DNA of 64,000 nucleotides. Origin: Streptomyces sp. DT2A-34 (GTDB lineage: Bacteria; Actinomycetota; Actinomycetes; Streptomycetales; Streptomycetaceae). Below are positions 42,961-52,238 of this stretch, piece after piece. The number at the start of each line of letters is the position of its first letter. The stretch's first letter is position 1. The stretch covers positions 9,094,001 to 9,158,000 of the forward strand of contig NZ_JASTWJ010000001.1 in the NCBI RefSeq assembly GCF_030499515.1, written 5' to 3'. A model generated the notes under the pieces. That model did no database searches. It had not been told where the DNA came from and saw only the letters and a program-made list of their open reading frames with translations. Both the position numbers and the translations under genes were made by a program.

Positions 42961-43320
42961 ATGCCCAGCAACCCCGCCGACCGTCGTGTCGTCGTCACCG
43001 GCCCGCCCCGGCAGGCCCGCCGGGTCTCCGGCTACTACCGCCCGCGCACCGAGATCGACGAGCAGACCACCCTCGGCCACACCTACGTCCGCTCCCTGAT
43101 GCGCACCCAACTGCGCACCGCACTCGTCGTGTTCGCCGTCCTCGGCCTGCTCGTCGGCCCGCTGCCCCTGCTGTTCGCCGCGATGCCGGCCTCCCGCCAC
43201 CTGGAATGGGCGGTCCTCGGCTTCGGCCTCTACGCACCGCTGGTCCTGCTGGCCCGCTGGTTCGTGCGCCGCGCGGAGCGCAACGAACGGGACTTCGTAC
43301 GGCTCGTCGAAGACCGCTGA
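42961..43320 (+). CDS. Small two-helix membrane protein (DUF485-like)
   Basis: The product is 119 aa. Two hydrophobic helices (about 53-73 and 83-105; ALVVFAVLGLLVGPLPLLFAA and AVLGFGLYAPLVLLARWFV) follow a charged N-terminus. It resembles DUF485 proteins that accompany acetate/solute symporters in many bacteria, which fits its position immediately before a symporter gene. ATG starts 2 bases after the response-regulator stop codon, with GAGGAGG upstream. Confidence 0.8.
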   Translation: MPSNPADRRVVVTGPPRQARRVSGYYRPRTEIDEQTTLGHTYVRSLMRTQLRTALVVFAVLGLLVGPLPLLFAAMPASRHLEWAVLGFGLYAPLVLLARWFVRRAERNERDFVRLVEDR

Positions 43321-43341
43321 GCCAGAGGAACCAACAGGGCC

Positions 43342-45054
43342 GTGAACTCCAGCTACGCCGTCCCCGCCGTCGCCCTCGTCGTCCTCGCGACCGTCCTCGT
43401 CGGCGCCTTCGGCCTGCGCATCTCGCGCACCACCTCCGACTTCTACGTCGCCTCCCGCACCGTCGGCCCCCGCCTCAACGCGGCCGCGATCAGCGGCGAG
43501 TACCTCTCCGCCGCCTCCTTCCTCGGCATCGCGGGCCTGGTCCTCGTACAGGGCCCGGACATGCTCTGGTACCCGGTCGGCTACACCGCCGGATACCTCG
43601 TCCTGCTGCTGTTCGTCGCGGCCCCGCTGCGCCGCTCCGGCGCCTACACCCTCCCCGACTTCGCCGAGGCCCGCCTGTCCTCCCCGGCGGTACGGCGGCT
43701 CGCGGGCGCCTTCGTCGTCGGCACCGGCTGGCTGTATCTGCTGCCCCAACTCCAGGGCGCCGGGCTGACGTTGACCGTGCTGACGGGCGCGCCCGACTGG
43801 CTCGGCGGAGTGATCGTCGCCGTCGTCGTGGTCGCCATCGTCGCCGCGGGCGGCATGCGCAGCATCACCTTCGTGCAGGCCTTCCAGTACTGGCTCAAAC
43901 TCACCGCCCTGCTCGTCCCCGCCCTCTTCCTGATCCTCGCCTGGCAGGGTGACGGCGCCCCCCGCCACGCCTTCGACGAACCGACGACCTTCCGCGAACA
44001 GAGCGTCGTCCGCGTCGACGGCACCCTCAACCTCAAGCTGGACCGCCCCCTGACCGTCACCGTGAGCGGCACGATCGACGGCCGCAGCCACGACGAGAAG
44101 CAGCTCCGCCTCCCCGCCGGCACCCACCACATCGAGGGCGGCACCCGCCTGACCTTCGCCAAGGGCGCCGAGGTCCCCGAACCCGACCGCTCGGCCAACG
44201 GTGGCCTGTCCCCCTCGCAGGCCGAGAGCCGCGGCGAACGCCCGCTGTACGCCACGTACGGCCTGATCCTCGCCACCTTCCTCGGCACCATGGGCCTGCC
44301 GCACGTCGTCGTCCGCTTCTACACCAGCCCGCACGGCGTCGCCGCCCGCCGCACCACCGTCGCCGTGCTCGGCCTGATCGGCGCCTTCTACCTGCTGCCC
44401 CCGGTCTACGGCGCCCTCGGCCGCCTCTACGCCCCCGAACTCACCCTCGCCGGCGACGCGGACGCCGCAGCCCTCCTCCTGCCCGACCGCATGATCGGCG
44501 GCCTGGGCGGCGACCTGCTCGGCGCACTGGTCGCGGGCGGCGCCTTCGCCGCGTTCCTGTCCACGGCATCGGGCCTGACCATGGCCGTCGCGGGCGTCCT
44601 CGCCCAGGACGTGCTCCCGTCCCGGGGCGTACGGCACTTCCGGCTCGGCACGGTCCTCGCCATGGCCGTCCCGCTCGCCGCGAGCGCCCTGGTCGGCGGG
44701 CTCCCGGTCGCCGACGCGGTGGGCCTGGCCTTCGCGGTCTCCGCGTCGTCGTTCTGCCCGCTGCTCGTCCTCGGCATCTGGTGGCGGCGGCTCACCCCGC
44801 CCGGCGCGGCGGCCGGGATGCTGGTGGGCGGCGGCTCGGCGCTGCTCGCCGTCGCGGCGACGATGGCGGGCTTCCCCGGCTCCGGGGCGCTGCACGCGCT
44901 GCTGGCCTGGCCCGCGCTCTGGTCGGTGCCGCTGGGCTTCCTCACGATGATCCTGGTGTCCCTGGCCACCCCGGGCCGGGTGCCGGCCGGCACGGCGGCG
45001 ATCCTGGCGCGGTTCCATCTGCCGGAGGAGCTGCGGGCGGAGGTGCAGGCATGA
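43342..45054 (+). CDS. Sodium:solute symporter family transporter (ActP-like)
   Basis: The product is 570 aa with about 13 hydrophobic helices. DFYVASRTVGPRLNAAAISGEYLSAASFLGIAG is the family's first-helix and Na+/substrate region, and GGMRSITFVQAFQYWLKL and GLAFAVSASSFCPLLVLGIWW are further SSS motifs. A hydrophilic insertion of about 90 residues (residues about 213-305) lies in the middle and is probably extracytoplasmic. ActP transports acetate and other monocarboxylates; substrate not proven here. GTG start. Its stop overlaps a 14-codon ORF. Confidence 0.9.
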   Translation: MNSSYAVPAVALVVLATVLVGAFGLRISRTTSDFYVASRTVGPRLNAAAISGEYLSAASFLGIAGLVLVQGPDMLWYPVGYTAGYLVLLLFVAAPLRRSGAYTLPDFAEARLSSPAVRRLAGAFVVGTGWLYLLPQLQGAGLTLTVLTGAPDWLGGVIVAVVVVAIVAAGGMRSITFVQAFQYWLKLTALLVPALFLILAWQGDGAPRHAFDEPTTFREQSVVRVDGTLNLKLDRPLTVTVSGTIDGRSHDEKQLRLPAGTHHIEGGTRLTFAKGAEVPEPDRSANGGLSPSQAESRGERPLYATYGLILATFLGTMGLPHVVVRFYTSPHGVAARRTTVAVLGLIGAFYLLPPVYGALGRLYAPELTLAGDADAAALLLPDRMIGGLGGDLLGALVAGGAFAAFLSTASGLTMAVAGVLAQDVLPSRGVRHFRLGTVLAMAVPLAASALVGGLPVADAVGLAFAVSASSFCPLLVLGIWWRRLTPPGAAAGMLVGGGSALLAVAATMAGFPGSGALHALLAWPALWSVPLGFLTMILVSLATPGRVPAGTAAILARFHLPEELRAEVQA

Positions 45055-45095
45055 GGTATCTCGTCGCCGGACGGCGTGAGGCGGTGACGGCATGA
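45051..45095 (+). CDS. Fourteen-codon ORF bridging symporter and kinase genes
   Basis: ATG AGG TAT CTC begins at 45051 and a TGA ends the frame at 45093-45095, encoding MRYLVAGRREAVTA. At the left edge ATGA joins it to the symporter stop; at the right edge ATGA joins it to the kinase start. Back-to-back ATGA overlaps suggest a translational relay. Whether the peptide has a function is unknown, and it could be a spacer only. Confidence 0.5.
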   Translation: MRYLVAGRREAVTA

Positions 45096-46297
45096 GCGGA
45101 TTCATCGCGGGCCTGTGCGTGGCGATCCTGCCGCTGCTCGCCGCCGGCTTCTGGCTCGGCCGGCGCACCACCCGCCCCGAGAACCTCGGCGACCTCGGCA
45201 CCCCCGTCGAACACGCCACCTTCGAGACCCTGCACACCGCCTCCCTCGCCGCACCCCCGCTGCGGGCCGGCCTCACCGAGGAGACCGCTCGCAAGTCGGC
45301 CCGCAGGCTCCGCTCACTGCTCGGCACGGACGCGCTGTGCCTGACCGACCAGAAGGACGTGCTGGTCTGGGACGGGGTGGGCGGACATCACCGTACGCAG
45401 ATCATGGAACTCCTCGCCGGCCCCCTGGAGTCGGGCCGCGGCGAGGCCTTCCCGCTCACCTGCGACACCCCCGACTGCCCGGTGCGCTGGGCGGTCGTCG
45501 CCCCGCTCACCGTCGACGACCGGGTCCACGGCGCGCTCGTCGCCTGCGCGCCCCGTGAGTCGGCGGTGCTCGCGCGGGCGGCCGGCGAGGTGGCCCGCTG
45601 GGTCTCCGTCCAGCTGGAACTGGCCGACCTCGACCAGTCCCGCACCCGTCTGATCGAGGCCGAGATCAAGGCCCTGCGCGCCCAGATCTCCCCGCACTTC
45701 ATCTTCAACTCGCTCGCGGTGATCGCCAGCTTCGTCCGCACCGACCCCGAGCGCGCCCGCGAACTGCTCCTGGAATTCGCCGACTTCACCCGCTACTCGT
45801 TCCGCAGGCACGGCGACTTCACCACCCTCGCCGACGAACTCCACGCCATCGACCACTACTTGGCGCTGGTCCGGGCGCGCTTCGGCGACCGCCTGTCGGT
45901 CACCCTCCAGATCGCCCCGGAGGTGCTGCCGGTGGCCCTGCCCTTCCTCTGCCTCCAGCCGCTCGTCGAGAACGCCGTCAAGCACGGCCTGGAGGGCAAG
46001 GCCCACAAGTGCCGCATCCAGATCACCGCGCAGGACGCCGGCGCCGAAGCCCTCGTCGTGATCGAGGACGACGGCGCCGGAATGGACCCCGCCCTGCTGC
46101 GCCGCATCCTCGCCGGCGAGGTCAGCCCGTCGGGTGGCATCGGGCTGTCCAACGTCGACGACCGGCTCCGGCAGGTGTACGGCGACGACTACGGCCTCGT
46201 CATCGAGACCGCCCTGGGAGCGGGCATGAAAATCACCGCCCGGCTGCCGAAGTACCAGCCGGGCGTGCACTCCGCAGGACGGCTCACCCGGGAGTGA
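45092..46297 (+). CDS. LytS-like sensor histidine kinase
   Basis: The product is 401 aa. An N-terminal helix (GFIAGLCVAILPLLAAGFWLG) anchors it; residues about 40-175 look GAF-like, with a pair of Cys (LTCDTPDCPV). The His_kinase box is ISPHFIFNSLAVIASFV (His202), and the ATPase domain has PLVENAVKHGLEG, EDDGAGMD and GIGLSNVDDRL. It is the natural partner of the LytTR regulator at the start of this operon, with the transporter between, suggesting nutrient sensing. ATG overlaps the mini-ORF. Confidence 0.93.
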   Translation: MSGFIAGLCVAILPLLAAGFWLGRRTTRPENLGDLGTPVEHATFETLHTASLAAPPLRAGLTEETARKSARRLRSLLGTDALCLTDQKDVLVWDGVGGHHRTQIMELLAGPLESGRGEAFPLTCDTPDCPVRWAVVAPLTVDDRVHGALVACAPRESAVLARAAGEVARWVSVQLELADLDQSRTRLIEAEIKALRAQISPHFIFNSLAVIASFVRTDPERARELLLEFADFTRYSFRRHGDFTTLADELHAIDHYLALVRARFGDRLSVTLQIAPEVLPVALPFLCLQPLVENAVKHGLEGKAHKCRIQITAQDAGAEALVVIEDDGAGMDPALLRRILAGEVSPSGGIGLSNVDDRLRQVYGDDYGLVIETALGAGMKITARLPKYQPGVHSAGRLTRE

Positions 46298-46300
46298 GAC

Positions 46301-46489
46301 TCAGGTGCTGCGGCTGGCGACCATCCCCAGCGTGATCAGCCCCAGCACCACCCACCCGAACCACAGCCAGCCATTGCTCCCGAGCGCCACCGTGTAGGCC
46401 GTCACCACGACGAGTCCGCCGACGGTGAGCACCCCCATCGCTTTCGTAGAACCGTCCGTAGAACCGCTGGAACCGCTAGAACCGGGCAT
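46301..46489 (-). CDS. Small membrane protein
   Basis: The product is 62 aa. After a Ser-Gly-rich, Thr-containing start (MPGSSGSSGSTDGSTK) it has two hydrophobic helices (AMGVLTVGGLVVVTAYTVAL and LWFGWVVLGLITLGMVAS). I do not recognise a family. It is 13 bases downstream of the Ser/Thr kinase gene and on the same strand, so probably co-transcribed. Convergent with the sensor kinase gene 3 bases away. Confidence 0.65.
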   Translation of the reverse strand: MPGSSGSSGSTDGSTKAMGVLTVGGLVVVTAYTVALGSNGWLWFGWVVLGLITLGMVASRST

Positions 46490-46502
46490 CGCGACACCCT
46501 CC

Positions 46503-48446
46503 TCATGGTTCGTCCCCCTCCATGGTGCCCCCGTTCTGCCTCCGGACGGTGCAGACGACGAAATGAGTGCCGTTCTTCCAGGACCCCTCGCTCGTCCAGG
46601 AGCCCGCCGTGTACACGGAAGGGTCGAAGCCGTACTCGCGTGGCGGCAGCTCCCGGGCGCACGCCGTGTCCGACTCGGTGCGCGCCTCGGTCAGCGTGAC
46701 ATCGGCGCCCAGTCGGGTGAATCCGAGCACCTGCTCGTCGTGCGGGCCCTCGCAGGAAACCAGGCGGGCCTCCCGGTGGGAGCGGACATCCAGACAGTCC
46801 CGCCGCTGCATGGTCGCCGTGTCGGCGAAGGCCGCCCCCGCCTTCCGATGCTCGCCCAGCGGCCCGTACACCGGCCCGTGCGCGCCCAGCACCAGACAGG
46901 CGGTGCGCCGCCCGGCCGCCTCGAACCCCGCCTGAGTCGGTACGACGGCGAAGCTGCGGACGTCCGCGAGCCGCCCGCGGATCTCCTCCGTGCGCTCCTC
47001 GCACGCCGCCGGCCCCTCCTCGCGCGCCTCGGCGGCGGACGCGGCCGGCACGAACGCCATCACCTGCCCGTCCGGTGCCTTCGCCCCGCAGCTGGGATCC
47101 ACACTCAGCCGCGGCGTGCCCTGGAAGGGGGCCGTGCCGGGCCAGTCGGCGAGCACGCAGTCACCGCCCGTCAGCGGATCACCGAGCCCGACGGCGGCGC
47201 CGTACGGCCCCTGCGTCCCGCCGGTCTCGGGCTCCTGCGCCATGGCGTACCAGACCCCGGCCCCGGCGAGCGCCAGCCCGAGGAGTCCGGCGAGGACCGC
47301 GTGAAGGACGCGGGGGCGGGTACGACGCCGCGCACCGGGCCGGGCGACGAACACCTGCGGCTCGCCGGGCTGATCGGGCAGGGAGCCGAGGAGGCCCTGC
47401 GGGCCGCCGGGCTGCCCGGCCACGGAGGCCAGGCCATGCGGTCCCCCGGGGTGCCCGGCCGGGGGACGGAAACCCTGTCCGCCGCCGGGCCGATCCGACG
47501 TGGGCCCCGGCGGCCGTGCCGCGCCACCCCAGTGCGGCTGCGAACCGAGGTCGGTCTGGGTCCGCGCGTACGCGTCGACCTCCGGCGTGACGATCCGCGA
47601 CAGCGCCTCCTCGGCCTCCGCCGCGGACATCCGCCGTTCCGGATCCTTCTCCAGCAGCGCCCCCAGGACGGGGCCCAGGGCGCCGGCCCGCGCGGCCGGC
47701 CGGGGCTCCTCCATGACCACTGCCGTGATCTCCGCCAGATGCGACTCGCGGTCGAAGGGAGCCCGGCCCTCGACGCCGTAGTACAGCGTGCAGCCCAGCG
47801 AGAACAGATCCGTGGCCGGCGTGGGCGCCCCGCCCGTGACCCGCTCCGGCGCCAGATAGCCCGACGTACCCACGAGCACCGACGCCAGCGTGTACCGCGT
47901 CTCCCCGGCGTCCGGCTGCACCGAGATGCCGTAGTCGGTGAGCAGCACCCGGCCGTACGGTGCCCCGCTGCGGTCCGGTGCCAGCAGGATGTTCGCCGGT
48001 TTCACGTCCCGGTGCATCACGCCCCGCTCGTGTCCGGCGGTCAGCGCGTCGAGTACGGCGAGCCCGACGCGGGCGCACTCCGCGGGCGCGAGCGGGCCGC
48101 GCTGTTCGATGAGGTCGCGCAGGTTGACGGCGCCGGCCACGTACTCCATGACGATCCACGGCAGCCCCTCGTGCTCCAGCACGTCGTGCACGGTCACCAC
48201 ATGCGGATGCCCGCGCAGCCCCGCCGCGTGCCGGGCCTCGGCGCGGGCGCGGGCCACCCGGGCCTCGCGCTCGTCGGCCTCGGCCGGGTCCCGGAACACG
48301 ATCTCCTTGAGCGCGACCTCGCAGGCGAGTCTCTGGTCGTGGGCGAGCCAGACATGTCCCATACCGCCGCTGCCCAGCCGGTTCAGCAGCAGATAACGGC
48401 CGGCGATGACCCGGCCCACTCCCGACGTCGATGATCCTGAAGGCAT
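46503..48446 (-). CDS. Transmembrane Ser/Thr protein kinase
   Basis: The product is 647 aa. The Hanks-type kinase (about 17-290) has the Gly loop LGSGGMGHVW, Lys47 in VALKEI, MHRDVKPANILL with Asp147, and DYG (171-173) in place of DFG. A Pro/Gly-rich linker is followed by one transmembrane helix (about 381-403) and an extracytoplasmic domain of about 240 residues with several Cys. There are no PASTA repeats in it. The next gene upstream encodes a PASTA lipoprotein. A role in envelope sensing is likely; ligand unknown. Confidence 0.93.
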   Translation of the reverse strand: MPSGSSTSGVGRVIAGRYLLLNRLGSGGMGHVWLAHDQRLACEVALKEIVFRDPAEADEREARVARARAEARHAAGLRGHPHVVTVHDVLEHEGLPWIVMEYVAGAVNLRDLIEQRGPLAPAECARVGLAVLDALTAGHERGVMHRDVKPANILLAPDRSGAPYGRVLLTDYGISVQPDAGETRYTLASVLVGTSGYLAPERVTGGAPTPATDLFSLGCTLYYGVEGRAPFDRESHLAEITAVVMEEPRPAARAGALGPVLGALLEKDPERRMSAAEAEEALSRIVTPEVDAYARTQTDLGSQPHWGGAARPPGPTSDRPGGGQGFRPPAGHPGGPHGLASVAGQPGGPQGLLGSLPDQPGEPQVFVARPGARRRTRPRVLHAVLAGLLGLALAGAGVWYAMAQEPETGGTQGPYGAAVGLGDPLTGGDCVLADWPGTAPFQGTPRLSVDPSCGAKAPDGQVMAFVPAASAAEAREEGPAACEERTEEIRGRLADVRSFAVVPTQAGFEAAGRRTACLVLGAHGPVYGPLGEHRKAGAAFADTATMQRRDCLDVRSHREARLVSCEGPHDEQVLGFTRLGADVTLTEARTESDTACARELPPREYGFDPSVYTAGSWTSEGSWKNGTHFVVCTVRRQNGGTMEGDEP

Positions 48447-48502
48447 CCCGTGACTCCCGGGTTCTGCGATCTGCGGGGGCGCTGTGTGGTTGCGTGCGGT
48501 TG

Positions 48503-49888
48503 CTATGCGTTCGTGGGCGAGGCGGGCTCGCCGGTGGACGGGGCGCCGGTCGCCGGATCGGTCGTGGCGGGCACGCTTGTCTCGGGCGGCGGGGCGCTGC
48601 TGGTGACCGGGGCGCCGGTCGGGGGCGAGATGGTGGTTTGCGGTGGTGAGCCGGTCACGGGCGGGGGCGGTGAGCCGGACGCGGGGTCCTTGGTCGACGG
48701 GGGCGGGGTGGAGGTGGGCGGCGGGTTCGAGGAGGGCGGGGCGGAGGACGGCGGTCCCGAGGACGGAGGCCCGCTGCCGGGTTCGGAGGACGAGGGTGGC
48801 GGCGTCGAGGTGGACGGCGAGGACGTGGACGGCGGCGGCGTCGAGGTCGACGGATCCTTCGGCGGCTGCGGCGGCGTCCCCGAGCCCGGGGGAGTGGACG
48901 TCCCACCGGACGAGTCACCGGAAGCGCTGCCCCCGGCCACGCTCAACTTCACGTACTCCCCGAACCGCAGCTCGGTCCCGGCCGGCGGATCCGACGCCGT
49001 GACCCGGGCGTCGTCCGGCGGCAGCCCCCCGCCGTCGTATGCGACCGCGAGCCCCTTGCCCGCCAGTTGCCGACTGGCCTGCCCGACCGTCGTCCCGGCG
49101 AGGTCGGGCACCGAGCGCCGCTCGCGCGTGTCGAAGGCGGTGTCGTCCTCGCCCGTGGTGCCGACGGGACGGTTGATGCCCCGGTCCGGTTCATGGACGT
49201 CGACGAGAGCGAGCCGCTCCACTTCCCGCTCGGCGGGCCGCACGGCCACCACGGACGCCTTTTCGTACCCCTTCCACTCCTCGTTGCGGTCGTCGAATTC
49301 GACCTTTATCCGGGTCGTGTCACCCTCGAAGGGCCGCAGCGGATTTCCGCACGAACACTTCACGGCGGGAAGACCTTCCGCATCGACGAGAATCGCGATT
49401 CCCGTCTGAAGCAGCGCGTTGAAGGGGGCGGCCTTGCCCTTTTTGTAGTCGTGGTTCTTCACGAGAGTGTCGTGACGCAGGAGTACGGGCGTGAGGCGAT
49501 CCAGATAATCCGGAATCTCGTCGGTGGTGATCGAGAGCGCCGCTGCCCACGCCTGTGCCTTCCGCGCGTTGGCGGGAGCGGTGAGGAACCCCTTGAGCCG
49601 TACGACGTCACAGATCGTCGGCTGCTTGGAACCCCCGTACAGACCAGGAGTGTCGCCCTGCTGCAGACCGCCGTGCGCCGTCTGGGCCCTGACCTGCTGG
49701 TCCCGCCCCAGCCCCTGGCTCTCGTCGAAGAACGGCGCGAGCGACGGAACGCCCGAGGCCACCGCCCTCACCGCTGCCAACGGTGCGTCCCTGTCGCACC
49801 CACTGAGCACCAGAACGAAGACCAACAGGACGGTGATCTTCCGAATCGCCGATTTCCCGGCCCTGTGCATGAAAACGCGAAGCGCCAT
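48503..49888 (-). CDS. PASTA-containing lipoprotein with Pro/Ser/Thr-rich tail
   Basis: The product is 461 aa. An N-terminal lipobox (LVFVLVLSGCDRD) marks a lipoprotein. Residues about 40-240 form a domain I recognise from other Streptomyces lipoproteins (VPSLAPFFDESQGLG onset, LPAVKCSCGNPLRPF) but cannot name with confidence (perhaps DUF6777). At about 265-330 is a PASTA-like repeat (RRSVPDLAGTTVGQASRQLAGKGLAV, then VTASDPPAGTELRFGEYVKL). The last 130 residues are Ser/Thr/Pro repeats. It is directly upstream of the kinase gene on the same strand. Confidence 0.82.
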   Translation of the reverse strand: MALRVFMHRAGKSAIRKITVLLVFVLVLSGCDRDAPLAAVRAVASGVPSLAPFFDESQGLGRDQQVRAQTAHGGLQQGDTPGLYGGSKQPTICDVVRLKGFLTAPANARKAQAWAAALSITTDEIPDYLDRLTPVLLRHDTLVKNHDYKKGKAAPFNALLQTGIAILVDAEGLPAVKCSCGNPLRPFEGDTTRIKVEFDDRNEEWKGYEKASVVAVRPAEREVERLALVDVHEPDRGINRPVGTTGEDDTAFDTRERRSVPDLAGTTVGQASRQLAGKGLAVAYDGGGLPPDDARVTASDPPAGTELRFGEYVKLSVAGGSASGDSSGGTSTPPGSGTPPQPPKDPSTSTPPPSTSSPSTSTPPPSSSEPGSGPPSSGPPSSAPPSSNPPPTSTPPPSTKDPASGSPPPPVTGSPPQTTISPPTGAPVTSSAPPPETSVPATTDPATGAPSTGEPASPTNA

Positions 49889-49955
49889 TACCGCTCCCCC
49901 CGGCGGTTCCCCCGACGCGCTTCATGCTACTGAAAGGCGACGCCCTTCGGTTTCC

Positions 49956-50906
49956 TCAGTTTCCGCGTGCGTTCAATGAGGCCAAATAGGCGTTGTACGC
50001 CTCGAGTTCCTTGTCGCCGTCCCGGTCGGCGGCCCGGTCCTGGCGCTTGGCCTGCCGCTGCTCCGAGCCGTACCACTGGAACAGCAGCGCGATCAGCACC
50101 AGCACGGACGGAATCTCACTGAACGCCCAGGCGATGCCACCGGCCGCGTTCTGGTCGGAGAGCGCTTCGATGCCCAGCGAGGCGGGCGGGTTCTTGAACG
50201 TCTCGACCATCGGCTCCGACGCCATCATCAACGCGATACCGAAGAACGCGTGGAACGGCATACCCGCGAACAACTCCAGCATCCGCAGCAGATACCCCGG
50301 CCGACGCGGACCGGGATCCACGCCGATGATCGGCCAGAAGAACACCACACCCACGGCGAGGAAGTGCACCATCATCGCGATGTGCCCCGTCTTGGATCCC
50401 ATCAGGAAATCGAAGAGCGGGGTGAAGTACAGCGCGTAGAGGCTGGCGATGAACAGCGGAATCGTGAACGCCGGATGCGTGATGATCCGCATGTACCGGC
50501 TGTGCAGAAGGGCCAGCAACAACTCCCGCGGCCCCTTGCGCCCCCGCGCCGCCGGCGGCAGCGCCCGCAAGGCCAGCGTGATCGGGGCGCCGAGCAGGAT
50601 CAGGATCGGCGACAGCATGCTGATCACCATGTGCTGCACCATGTGCACGCTGAACATGACCATGCCGTAGTCGTTCAGCCCGGTGCACATGACGAGCATC
50701 ACGGACAGGACCCCGGCGACATACGAGACGGTCCGCCCGACGGACCACGAGTCCCCACGCCGCCGCAACCGCACGACCCCCCACGCATACAGCGCGAGCC
50801 CCACCAGGCAGGCGACGAGGAAGAACGGGTCGGCCGACCACTGAAGACCCCGCCCCAGCGTGAACGGCGGCAGATCCATCATCATGCCGTGCCCGCTGTG
50901 ATCCAT
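49956..50906 (-). CDS. Cytochrome c oxidase assembly (CtaG/caa3-type) family protein
   Basis: The product is 316 aa with about seven hydrophobic helices. It opens with MDHSGHGMMMD, a His/Met-rich possible copper-binding N-terminus. The helices include GLALYAWGVVRLRRR, MVMFSVHMVQHMVISMLSPILILLGAP and SKTGHIAMMVHFLAVGVVFFWPIIGVDPGPRR, which match the CtaG-type family that aids cytochrome oxidase copper centre assembly. The ATG at 50906 is preceded by GGAG. It stands between the lipoprotein and pfkA genes. Confidence 0.88.
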   Translation of the reverse strand: MDHSGHGMMMDLPPFTLGRGLQWSADPFFLVACLVGLALYAWGVVRLRRRGDSWSVGRTVSYVAGVLSVMLVMCTGLNDYGMVMFSVHMVQHMVISMLSPILILLGAPITLALRALPPAARGRKGPRELLLALLHSRYMRIITHPAFTIPLFIASLYALYFTPLFDFLMGSKTGHIAMMVHFLAVGVVFFWPIIGVDPGPRRPGYLLRMLELFAGMPFHAFFGIALMMASEPMVETFKNPPASLGIEALSDQNAAGGIAWAFSEIPSVLVLIALLFQWYGSEQRQAKRQDRAADRDGDKELEAYNAYLASLNARGN

Positions 50907-50963
50907 TCCGGCGGCTCCTGATTCGTGGGGGTTGTGCAAGTCTGTCCGCACACAGACTAGAAC

Positions 50964-50993
50964 TGCCCCCGGCCGCAGCTGCGGCCGGGGGCA
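50964..50993 (-). terminator. Terminator hairpin after pfkA
   Basis: TGCCCCCGGCCGCAG followed directly by CTGCGGCCGGGGGCA gives a 30-bp perfect palindrome (a 13-bp stem with a four-base loop). It is in the 128-base gap between pfkA and the CtaG-type gene. Confidence 0.85.
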
Positions 50994-51034
50994 GGCTCTT
51001 CAGTTCTGTACGACTCGGTTCCGTACGACGTGAT

Positions 51035-52060
51035 CTAGAGGACGCACTCGGCCTCTTCGTACCGCTCCACGGGAACCGTCTTCAGCGTCTCCACGGCCTC
51101 CGCGAGCGGCACCATCACGATATCCGTCCCCCGCAGCGCGGTCATGTGACCGAACTCGCCCCGGTGTACGGCCTCCACCGCATGCCACCCGAACCGAGTC
51201 GCCAGCACCCGGTCGTACGCGGTCGGCGTACCACCACGCTGCACATGCCCCAGGATCACCGGCCGTGCCTCCTTGCCCAGCCGCTGCTCCAACTCGATCG
51301 ACAGCTGGCGCGCGATCCCGGCGAACCGCTCGTGGCCGTAGATGTCCTTGCCGCCCTCGTCGAAGTCCATGGAGCCGGGCCGCGGCTTCGCCCCCTCGGC
51401 CGCCACGACGATCGCGAAGCGCTTACCCGCCTCGAACCGCTCGCCGACCCGCTTCGCCAACTCCTCGATGTCGAAGGGGCGTTCCGGTACGACGATGGCG
51501 TGCGCGCCGGCCGCCATGCCGGAGTGCAGCGCGATCCAGCCGGTGTGCCGCCCCATGACCTCGACGACCAGTACCCGCTGGTGGGACTCGGCGGTGGTCT
51601 TGAGCCGGTCCAGGGCCTCGGTGGCCACACCGACGGCCGTGTCGAAACCGAAGGTGACGTCCGTGACCGCGATGTCGTTGTCGATGGTCTTCGGCACACC
51701 CACCACGGGCAGACCGCTGTCCGACATCAGCCGGGCCGCCTTCAGCGTGCCCTCACCGCCGATCGGGATGATCGCGTCGAGGCCGAGCTCCTCGACATGG
51801 CCCTTGGCCCGCTCCACACCGTCCCGCAGATGGGAGGGCTGGACCCGGGAGGAACCGAGGATCGTGCCGCCGCGGGCGAGGATGCCACCCACCGCGTCGA
51901 GGTCGAGCTTGAGGTAGTCGCACTCCAGGAGGCCTTTCCAGCCGTCCCGGAAGCCGATGACCTCGTCGCCGTGGTCGACGACGGCGCGGTGCACGACGGA
52001 CCGGATGACGGCGTTCAGGCCGGGGCAGTCGCCGCCGGACGTGAGGACACCAATGCGCAT
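51035..52060 (-). CDS. pfkA: 6-phosphofructokinase
   Basis: The product is 341 aa. MRIGVLTSGGDCPGLNAVIRS begins the ATP/PPi-binding region; IPIGGEGTLKAARLM has Gly at the residue that marks ATP as phosphate donor; VPKTIDNDI has the catalytic Asp. The enzyme phosphorylates fructose 6-phosphate in glycolysis. S. coelicolor has several PfkA paralogues. The ATG at 52060 is chosen because the conserved MRIGVLTSGG starts there; an upstream in-frame ATG would add 22 non-conserved residues. Confidence 0.94.
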   Translation of the reverse strand: MRIGVLTSGGDCPGLNAVIRSVVHRAVVDHGDEVIGFRDGWKGLLECDYLKLDLDAVGGILARGGTILGSSRVQPSHLRDGVERAKGHVEELGLDAIIPIGGEGTLKAARLMSDSGLPVVGVPKTIDNDIAVTDVTFGFDTAVGVATEALDRLKTTAESHQRVLVVEVMGRHTGWIALHSGMAAGAHAIVVPERPFDIEELAKRVGERFEAGKRFAIVVAAEGAKPRPGSMDFDEGGKDIYGHERFAGIARQLSIELEQRLGKEARPVILGHVQRGGTPTAYDRVLATRFGWHAVEAVHRGEFGHMTALRGTDIVMVPLAEAVETLKTVPVERYEEAECVL

Positions 52061-52238
52061 AGCCCGAAATACCTTCTCCACGTGGGCCGGGACCGGACCA
52101 CGCTGTCCGGCTCGAATCCCCGCCACCCTAGCGGCATCAGGGGGCGGGGCCGAAGCACGCGTCCGCCTGCTGGACGACCGCGCTCACCTGTGCGGACGGG
52201 CCGTCAGACGGGCTGCTCTCCACGGGCTGGACGGCAGG

